Part shown: one piece after another, positions 55,784-64,000 of the stretch
Layout: each line of letters begins with the position of its first letter
Numbering within the stretch: position 1 is the stretch's first letter
Assembly: GCA_951802195.1 (NCBI GenBank)
Contig: OX637629.1
Location: 372,001-436,000 of the forward strand
Source of the DNA: Tausonia pullulans
Lineage: Eukaryota; Basidiomycota; Tremellomycetes; Cystofilobasidiales; Mrakiaceae
DNA: 64,000 nucleotides
Reading direction: 5' to 3'
Made by a program: the position numbers and the translations under genes
The notes under the pieces: generated by a model
Databases searched by the model: none
What the model saw: only the letters and a program-made list of their open reading frames with translations
Told to the model about the DNA's origin: nothing

Positions 55784-58348
55784 ATGCTTGCCCTCCCCTC
55801 TCGCCCGGCGATCCTCCAGCTCGTCCGCCAGCACCCCTTCACGATTGGGCTCACGGCCTTTGGCCTTGTCCTCTTCATCTTCTTCCAGGCACTCGGCCCA
55901 AGTATGGTCTCAGGCCTATCGAGCCCAAAATTGAGCGGCCTTGGACAAGATGGAAGTAACAGCTCGGAAGCTTCCACGGGAGAGAGGGAGCGTTGGTACA
56001 TCCGAGACTGGCCCCTCAGCCTGTAAGTCGTGGTCTTTCTGTCTGTATGCGTTGTTTCATTTGGGCTTGTTCGTGCTGGATGATTAAAGCATGATTTCTC
56101 TCACCTATCTAACTTGCAGAGGCTGGAACAATGTGAGTCTCATCTTCGCATGACAGAGGGAAGGAGAATAGAGAGAGAGAGAGGAGAGGGACTGACCACT
56201 GATGCATCGTTCGTCAACCTTCGGTCACCGCCGCTCCTCCGTCGTGTCCTGTCTGAGCAGATTCGCTACAACATCGAGGCCTCCGCTCTGCAAGCCAAGA
56301 TTCTCGGTCGAACGCTCGTCCTCCCCAGCTTCGTCTATCTGCGCTCATGCGACACTGCCCACGAGACTTGCGCGCGTCAGTCCGCGTTCTCCTCCTCAGA
56401 CGACATCATGGATAGACTCGTCCAGCTGACGACTGCCGCGACATTTCCGCAGTATATTCGGACCAGGTTGATAGACGAGTAGAGATTCACAACGACCAGT
56501 GGAACGACGAGGACGCCGTGGGGTTCCGGGTGCCCATCGAGGTCTGAGGTTCTACCTCGTCTGGCTCCCTCTCGTTGATCCTGACAGTCTCTTTCCCCGC
56601 CAGACCATGTTCAACCTTACACACCTTTCTCAAGTCTACACTCCCATCGTCACTCAATCTCAGTTTCTCGCGCGCCTCTCCCTCCCACTCTCTTTGGAGC
56701 GGTCCGACGGCCAGTTCGTCGTCGGTCGAGACCAGGCGCTCGAGGACCAAATCCGGGAGCGAGTGAGCATATTTATCTCCCCCGGTGCCCATTATGGGAC
56801 GGTCCCCTTCACGGGGGACCTCCCGAGAATCTTGCGTGTCGATAGGATGCCCAAAGCGTGGTCAGGCCGCTCGACTATGTCGAATGAGGAGGCGGAGCGC
56901 GCGCACCAGAAGTTGCTGACACTGAGGCAGAAAGACGGGCATGGTGAGCTGAGGCTAGCTGAACCTCTCTTCTCCAGATTGTTGGGGGAACTGACTTGCG
57001 AGAGCTCTCACGTATTTTCAAAGTGACCTACAACGAAGCAGCCGAGATCCTGGGCACGTCGAAGCACAACGAGCTCAAGGCCAAGCTGAGTGAGATCAAG
57101 TGGATGATGAGCTACACCTTCCACGCTCCGTCAGTGTCGCTTTCTGGTGCAATTTGTATCATGTCAATCCCAGCCCGCTTTGCTGACTTAATTTGGTTCA
57201 TTGCAGAGATACATGGGATGCGGTGAACTTGCTTTGTTGAGCTGGATCTCAAGGAGAGGCCAGGACGCTAATGCCTGAGTTGCTCTTTCTGTAGAGTAAG
57301 GCGAGTGCTTGGCCAGAAGACCAGGCCATTGAGCTGGCAGAGACCCATGGCACGTACTTGCTGGGATCATGCGCCTTCTGAGGCGCGAGCGAAAACTGAT
57401 GATCTATCCCCATCGCACAGGCTGGTTAGACGAGTACTCCAGTCTGTTATCTCGCTCCTTTCTGAGACTCTTTCTTCCATCTTACTGACTGAGTGTCGAT
57501 CTTACCAGCCATCGGAGAAGACATCTTCTATCTCACCGGTGAGATCCACGACGGGCGCAAGGCGGGCTTCATGAAGTTCTCCTCGCCCGAGGCCCGCCAG
57601 GAGTACATCACGATGACGACGCGCGACCTTCTCCCGAACGACGCAATCATCAACGGTGCTAAGGAGATTGCCCAAGCGATGAGGGATAAGTGCAAGGGAC
57701 GACAGTGTGAGTCATTGAAAGTTTCCGCTCCACATACTCTTGTCTCACGGTGTCCCTCGACTTGTCTGCTCGACATCAGACATGAGCTCGCATATCCGCC
57801 GGGGAGACTTTGTCGGTCGTCTCGATTGGTCTCCGGACTCGTTTGACAAGCATATCGAGGAAGTTAAGGGACACCTCGCTGAGAACCGTCGTCTCCTCCG
57901 CGAGCGGGCAGACGAATTTAAGATCCCGAGATCAGAGCTCCCGCATGATGACGACCCGTGAGCCCACTTTTCCTCTCTGAGCGCGACAGCAGTATCTCTG
58001 ACCATCGCTCTCCCCTAGCTTCTTCGTTGCAACCGACGAATCCGACCCGAACAACCTCGCCAAACTCCGAGCAGCAGGGGCGGTCCTTAGCTCCGACTTG
58101 CTCACCCACGCAATGCGCCGCCGACTAGGGTGGCCCTCACTTTTTGGGGACGTAATGAGCGAGGTCGAGCAGGGCGTCATGGCTCGCGGCGCCTTCTTCA
58201 GTGCTTCGCTCAGGAGCAGTGTCCCAGTGAGTAAAGACGCAGCACTACGCTTTCCGTTTGATCTGACAAGGCAACATTCCACCAGGGCTGGGTGATAAAC
58301 CAACGAGTGGGCCTCGGCTTGCATCCCGACACTACCGTTTTATACTAG
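55784..58348 (+). CDS. GDP-fucose protein O-fucosyltransferase-like, type II membrane protein
   Basis: Golgi/ER-type glycosyltransferase-like protein. The N-terminus is short and cytosolic, then a single span, FTIGLTAFGLVLFIFFQALG, and a stalk rich in Ser/Gly. The catalytic region begins GWNN, then IRYNIEASALQAKILGRTLV, PSFVYLRSCDTAHETCARQS. Later segments are RSDGQFVVGRDQALEDQIRE, KVTYNEAAEILGTSKHNELK, AIGEDIFYLTGEIHDGRKAG and the nucleotide-sugar signature SSHIRRGDFVGRL. Then come PFFVATDESDPNNLAKLRAA and VMSEVEQGVMARGAFFSASL. H-[IV]-R-R-G-D-F followed by F-x-A-T-D is characteristic of the O-fucosyltransferase/PF10250 fold. Many short introns; edges in 56100-57500 are approximate. It ends 84 bases from the convergent Smr gene. 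Fungi of this type are not known for Notch-like acceptors, so the acceptor is open. Confidence 0.8.
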
Positions 58349-58432
58349 CCTTAGACGGATCCCTCTAGGCACCGTAAATGAAGCCATCATTAATTATGTA
58401 ACTCTGTGCACGTGCGCGCCCGAATCAAACCA

Positions 58433-61324
58433 TCACCTGCTCGGGGAGAGGACCACAATGCACCCTGCCGTACCCGTGGAGACTCTCCACCCTTCCTGGG
58501 TGAGGTGTCGGTAGATCACCGGTCGCAAGACACTTTTGCCGCCCGCGGAATGGTTGCCTTGACCGGTGACGATGCTGAAGGAGCTGCCGTCCGAGGGGGA
58601 CTCGAGCCCTGGGAGGTCGGTCGGTTAGTCAACCTCTGGCGGCGAGCGAAGAAAGGCAAGGCACGTACTGTTGCGAACGTCCCACCACGCGTTGACGGCC
58701 TCCGTGACAATCACGAGGGACTCGTACGTTGTCAGGCCGTGGAGGTCGATTCTGTTGAGAGTGTATCTTCAGGCAGAAGAGGGAGCAAGCACATTAGACA
58801 GCAATCTCCCAACACGCGAGCCGAAGGTGAAGGTGCTACCAACTTTCCCGTGGCGATCAGTCTCGCTCGGGACGTGTTCACGCCTGCGCGGCGTGCGGCC
58901 TCCATCTGGTTTCGTGCCTGGAGAAGAGTAAGACGACTATCAGCCATTCTATGTCTCTCTGAACGGACCGTCAAGAGAGCGAGAAAGACGAACCGTCTCG
59001 GCATAGTGCGCAGCAACTTCGCCTCCCCGGTTGCCCTTCGTACCAGCCTTGTAATGACGAGTGGCATCTCGGCACGCCTATCAAAGTAGCCATGCATCCT
59101 ATATTAGCGAACTGTTATCGTTCAAGTGAGACACAGCGAGACGTACCTGCTGACTCTTCGCCCTGAGTAACTCCTCGCTCTCCTGTAAATTCAACCACTC
59201 CGCCGCCGACGATCCGCTGCTGCTGCTCATGGGGTCAAACCGCACGTTCGCGTACGCCGGGATGCTCGCCGCTAGCGGGTGGACCTGGTCCGGCGGAATG
59301 GCCGACTTCTTCGTCTTCGTTCTCGAAGGTGTCCCAGGCCGACTACTGCTCGTGCTATTGCCGTTAGCGGGGTTCCATTGGTTCTGGAGGTTATGTTGCT
59401 TTTGCGAGATGGTGCGTTTGGGCTTCTTCTTCCGGGAGGTGTTCGGAGAGGAAGAGGAGGGGGCGGTGGGGGCAGTGGATAAAGGGGAGAGGAAACTGGA
59501 GACGGGCTGGGCATGGACGTAGCGAGGGGAGGCTGCTGCAGATGCTGATAACGCTGCCGATGAAGAAGTAGCGCCAACCGGGACGGACGCTGAACAAACG
59601 GGGACCGAATCTGATGGCTTGGGCGAAGTGGTAGAAGAGGCTGAGGAAGAGGAGGCCGCCAAGGTGTGGATGGCGGAGCCATGCGAGGGAAGCGGGGAGG
59701 GGGGGAGGATGGGGGAAGGCACGGAGGAGATAGAGGAGGAGGAGAAGGTGGGCGAGACGCTGCGCAATTCGGGGAGCGGGACGTGCGACGGGAGGGCGTG
59801 CTGGACGACAGAGATGAGAGGTTTGGACTTGACATCCTCCAGGATCTAGAAGAGAGCGGACTAAGTGAGTTATATAGACAAGAAGATTGTAGCACGCATG
59901 TGTCAACGAACCTGCCAGACGTCGAGCGAGTGACCGAGGTCCTGTCTCGCCGCTCTCCAGACGACTCTCATGCGCTCCCGACACTCATCCCACGAGTCCG
60001 GATCGAAGTTGTCCGAGAGGAGGATCGATACTAAATCGTGGAAGCCCTTGTCGTGGGCGTCGACGACCCGTGTCGGCAGCTCGAGGCAGAGGTCTTCGAG
60101 CGCGCCGATGAGGGCGGCTTGTGGTGTTGAGTAGGAAGGGTGTCGAAGGTGTATATCGAAGAAGGCGGCCGTCGCTGGAGGGAGGAGCGAAGCGAGAGAC
60201 AATGCAAGTGGGGAGGGCGCCTGCCAGGCGTTGTCGATAGTGAGGGCGGAAGCCGGTAGATGGCGCTTCCGCTGAGTGGAGAGCAGCATCACCTTGCCGG
60301 GCAAGGGGGAGGCTTGTGGCCAAGGCAGCGACGGTGAAGACGGGACTCCCTGCTTCTGCAGCCGTCGAGATTGCTGTGGGCCCTTGCTGGGAAGCCATCC
60401 GGGCGTCTTGTTGCCGTAAGAGACATAAGACAATGACGCCGATCCCTTCCCAGGCTGGCGAATGACGTCGACGCCGTCCATCCAATCGGGGTTACGCTCA
60501 GCAGCCTGGGATTTTCCACCCCACGCCTCCGCTGAGTCCTCGTTGGCCTCGCCAGCTTTGTTTTCCTCTCTGGCCCATGTCCCGCGTTCCTGGGCCTCGC
60601 GGATGAGATCGAGCGACATGAGCGACTCGACGACGTCGGACAAGTCCGGGTCGTCCTGAAGCGCATCCGTTAGGGTTTCGTCCGATCTGGGGAAGGAGGG
60701 AAGGAAGTCATCAGGACCCGTCGGGCAATCGATTCTGACCGCGAGAAGAAAGTGAGAGGCCACCTACAAAGCAGGGAATAAGCCACGTAGAAAGTCAAAG
60801 GGGGAGGTCTCATTGTCGTCCTTTTGGTCTGACCAGCCGTCGCACGAAGTCGGTGGCGTGCCTGATGACGAGGCGCCATCAGATTCGTACGTCGAATACA
60901 GGCTCCAATCCTCTAGAGCACGCTGGACGGCGGCCTCGTCGCTGCTGTCGGAGACCTCAAAATCATTGTTTCCGGGGTTCTCCCCATTGGCGCTGCTCTC
61001 CCTGAGCGCGTTCTCGATCGTGGCCGACTCAGCGAGAAGCTGGAGCGTCTCCCGGATGCGCGGGAGCGACTCGGGATTCTCGGGAGAATGGTCCAAGAGG
61101 AGAGCGGTGATGAGCTGGAGAGGGGAAGACCATCAGAACAGAGGGCGACAAGGAGGAAAGGCCCTGGACTTGCTGTCGGCGAGAGTGGGGGCGCGAAGTC
61201 GGCCTGAGACGCGTCGCGAGGAAAAGGAGGATGTCAGTCAAGAGCCCGGCAAGCGTAAGGCCTCAAGCTCGACGGGTACCTTGAGCTGCTCAAGGACGTC
61301 TAATTCGCTGCTTGGCTTGGGCAT
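58433..61324 (-). CDS. DUF1771-Smr domain protein
   Basis: Probable nucleic-acid nuclease/binding protein related to yeast Cue2 and ypl199c-type Smr proteins, the former acting in no-go mRNA decay. The N-terminus is MPKPSSELDVLEQLK, then LITALLLDHSPENPESLPRI and an acidic segment (LTDALQDDPDLSDVVESLMS). The middle is long and Ser/Pro-rich; one exon has RKKKPKRTISQKQHNLQNQW. The DUF1771 helix reads DATRHYKAGTKGNRGGEVAA, then HYAET and ARNQMEAARRAG. The Smr domain starts with RIDLHGLTTYESLVIVTEAV (the DLHGL motif) and ends with SIVTGQGNHSAGGKSVLRPV (the TGxGxHS motif), then IYRHLTQEGWRV. Both Smr signature motifs are intact. It is divergent from the phosphoglycerate mutase gene over 168 bases. 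Confidence 0.88.
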
Positions 61325-61492
61325 GCACGTCGATTGTGTTGGTGGTTGTCTGTCGACAGACAGTTTGTCTGGGAAGGAAAGTGCGGGTCCCTCAGCTTGC
61401 CCTGCCTTGTCTTCCTCGCGCGTCATTCTCTATCGCCCTGGTCCTCCAACCACAACCCTCCTTTTCTCCTTCCTCTCTCTTTCTCTCTTAAC

Positions 61493-64000
61493 ATGGTCCA
61501 AGTCAACAGTGAGGCGTCCCTCCTCACCTTCATCCTATATAGCCATCGCTCATGGATTTCGTCCGCCCTTCTCTTCTCCCTCGTCATTTTCCCCACGTCC
61601 AGACAAGGTCTGCCTCATTGTCCACGACGGTAAGCCCGAGCTAGTCTTGGGACCTTCCCCCAGCTTGTTCAGCTCAACTTACTCTTCTCTTCTGTCTGCT
61701 CGTAGGCTGGGGAATCTCGGACGTCGAGAAGGGCAACGCCATTTTCCACGCCGACACGACGTCCATGGACTCCATCGCCAAGGAGCACAACCATATCCCG
61801 CTCAACGCTCACGGTCTCGCTGTCGGACTCTCGGACGGTCTCATGGGCAACTCCGAGGTCGGGTGAGTGTCCCGCATGCATGCACGCACGTTTCACTCCG
61901 CAACGAGGCGTCTTGGTCGGACGGTCAGACGGGGGAGGACGACGACGTCGTCGACGAAGCGAGCGAGAAGCGTGCGTGGGAGAGAGAGCGAGAGAGCGCT
62001 CTCTGTGGTGATAGCCCAAGCTAACGGCCAGCTCCTCTCCATAGACACCTCAACTGCGGTGCTGGACGCATCGTCTGGCAGGACATTGTTCGCATCGACC
62101 AGTGTAGGTCGCAACCCTTATTTCCTGACGCCTCATGTCACTCGCGCCCGCCTCCGTTGCCGGCGGCTTCGTCTCGCCTTCCCCATTTCTTTCGCTCGAC
62201 GCGCTGACCCCCCACGTCGGACCTGTCTCCCGACGCCGCTGCCGCTCCCTCACCCAGCCATCAAGACTCGCGAGTTCCACAAGACCGAGAACATTGTCAA
62301 GTCCTTCCAGCACGCCAAGGAGACCTCCGGCCGTCTCCACCTCCTCGGACTCGTGCGTCCCCAGCCGGACACCACCGCCTCGACGCGCGCGTCTGTTATA
62401 GAGAGCTGTCAAGCGCTGACCTCTGCACCCCACGCATCTGCCAGGTCTCTGATGGTGGAGTCCACTCTCACATCCACCACCTCAAGGCCCTCCTTGAGAC
62501 TGCCAAGGAGATCGGCATCCCCAAAGTCTTCATCCACTTCTTCGGCGACGGCCGTGACACCGCCCCTCGCTCGGCCGCTGGCTACATGAAGGACCTCCAG
62601 GACTTCATCAAGGAGAAGGGCGTCGGTGAGGTTGCCACCGTCGTTGGACGCTACTACGCCATGGACCGCGACAAGCGTTGGGAGCGGGTCAAGATTGCCG
62701 TCGACGGACTCGTCTCGGGCGAGGGCACCAAGACGGACGACTTTGTCGCCACCATTGAGGAGAACTACAAGGCCGACGTCACCGACGAGTTCCTCAAGCC
62801 CATCCTCTCCAACAACGCCGAGTCCCGCATCCAGGGTGAGTCGGGTCCGGGCTCGAGAAGGGTGCTTGGTTGCTGACTAGCTACTTCATTGACAGACAAC
62901 GACACTCTTTTCTTCTTCAACTACCGCTCTGACCGCGTTCGCGAGATTGTTACCGTCTTCGGAATGCCCGATAAGCCCATGGAGGTCACCGTTCCCAAGA
63001 ACCTCGTAAGTATCTGGTCTAACCGCGTTTCGTTCATGGCCTCACCTTCACTCACAACTCGGTTCCCTAGCACATCACCACTATGTCTCGCTACAACTCC
63101 GAGTTCCCCTTCCCCATCGCCTTCCCTCCCTCGTCGATGGACAACGTTCTCGCTGAGTGGCTCGCCAAGAAGGGCGCCAAGCAGTGCCACATTGCCGGTG
63201 CGTCTCTCGAGGGCTACAATGCATCGATACTTGCGTACCCTCTACTGACTGACCACATCTCACTTCGCTCCTTCCAGAGACTGAGAAGTCAGTTCTGAAC
63301 CCTGCTGCCGGTAATCATTAGATGCTGACCTTTTTTATCTCTGCTTATTTACTTCTTACAGGTACGCTCACGTCACCTTCTTCTTCAAGTAAGTCTGACC
63401 CCCCAAGTGTTCATGCCCATGCCTTATCAGCCCGCTGAATATCTCACAGTGGAGGAGTCGAGAAGCAATTCGACAACGAGGTTCGGCACATGATTCCTAG
63501 CCCGAAGGTCCCGACGTACGACAAGCAGCCCGAGATGTCGGTTCAGGCTGTCGCCGACAAGGTCGCCGAGGTCGTCAAGTCGGACGAGTTCGAGTGAGGC
63601 TAAGGGACGACAGGGGTTGTCTGAGTACTCAATTGTTGATTGTCTTCCTCCCTCCCTCCCTCCCTAAAGGTTCGTCATGTGCAACTTCGCTCCCCCCGAC
63701 ATGGTCGGCCACACCGGTGTCTACGACGCTGCTGTTCAGGCTATCACGGCGACCGACAAGGCCGTCAAGACCGTCTACGACGCCTGCCAGGCTGCTGGCT
63801 ACGTCCTCCTCGTCACCTCAGACCACGGTAACGCCGAGCAGATGATCAACCCGGAGACGGGCAACCCCCACACCGCGTGAGTGCCTGTCAAGAGTGAGGT
63901 GACTGCAGCCGCATGTGAGTGGGTTCTGACAGCTCGTTTGATCATTTCAAGCCACACCACCAACCAGGTCCCCTTCATCATGACTGTCCCTGAGGGCAAG
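61493..64000 (+). CDS. gpmI: 2,3-bisphosphoglycerate-independent phosphoglycerate mutase (5' part)
   Basis: Glycolytic enzyme interconverting 3- and 2-phosphoglycerate, Mn2+-dependent, alkaline-phosphatase fold. The first exon is 16 bases (MVQVN plus one base), joined to [15 protein letters not shown], whose Asp binds metal. The catalytic Ser is in [18 protein letters not shown]. Next come [77 protein letters not shown] and [20 protein letters not shown]. The second metal site is [20 protein letters not shown]. The window ends in [11 protein letters not shown], so only the last few dozen residues are missing. At least ten introns. Budding yeast uses the cofactor-dependent enzyme instead; the independent form is usual in many filamentous fungi and basidiomycetes. 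Confidence 0.95.

Noticed and set aside
1-64000. Transposons, viral relics, CRISPR arrays or an obvious biosynthetic cluster
   Set aside because: No terminal repeats, transposase, reverse transcriptase, capsid, direct-repeat array or cluster of secondary-metabolism enzymes was seen; the genes are mostly conserved housekeeping genes.

Overview
The window is nuclear DNA from a GC-rich, intron-dense fungus, almost certainly a basidiomycete. Genes are tightly packed on both strands. Most are cut by many short GT-AG introns of about 45-130 bases, with ctgac/ctaac/ctcac branch-like sequences. The proteins are fungal in type: a Fuz7/Ste7-type MAP kinase kinase, a Cdc11/Nud1 scaffold, a Vnx1-type exchanger and an EPVT-type mitochondrial calcium uniporter. 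A Pucciniomycotina-like yeast is a reasonable guess, but the sequence alone does not fix the genus. I see no transposon, viral element, CRISPR array, rRNA or convincing tRNA.

Layout, left half. A 5' part of a MAPKK gene (-) is followed by a REC8-type meiotic cohesin kleisin (-), the SNARE YKT6 (-), a ROG1/LPL1-family lipase (-) and a small mitochondrial membrane protein (-). That last gene is divergent from a mitochondrial NAD+/pyrimidine-nucleotide-type carrier (+). Next come the E4 ubiquitin ligase UFD2 (-), an unrecognised acidic protein (-), a bZIP transcription factor (-) and the mitochondrial calcium uniporter MCU (-). MCU is divergent from a two-AN1 zinc-finger protein (+) whose last exon adds a CaaX box.

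Layout, right half. A 59-residue Ala/Lys-tailed protein (-) is divergent from a tandem pair of Vip1-like RRM proteins (+,+). Then come a large vacuolar cation/H+ exchanger (+), a GNAT acetyltransferase (-), a small unknown protein (+), a homeodomain factor (+), the spindle-pole/septation scaffold Cdc11/Nud1 (-), the GINS subunit PSF1 (+), a SAM methyltransferase (+), an O-fucosyltransferase-like type II membrane protein (+), a DUF1771-Smr protein (-) and the 5' part of cofactor-independent phosphoglycerate mutase (+).

The genes do not form one pathway; this looks like an ordinary housekeeping stretch. Themes do recur. Three genes act in mitochondria: the carrier, MCU and the small membrane protein. 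Several act in the cell cycle or meiosis: REC8, Cdc11/Nud1 and PSF1. Two proteins end in the same prenylation box, CVIA. The main novelty is in gene structure. Very small exons (6, 8, 9, 12 and 14 bases) lie inside conserved domains. In the AN1 gene the last intron's donor overlaps an in-frame stop, so splicing would decide whether a membrane anchor is made. The Vip1-like tandem pair differs in intron positions.

Gene boundaries below come from reading conserved protein motifs and splice signals by eye. Exon sums were checked for reading frame where stated; other internal exon edges are approximate.
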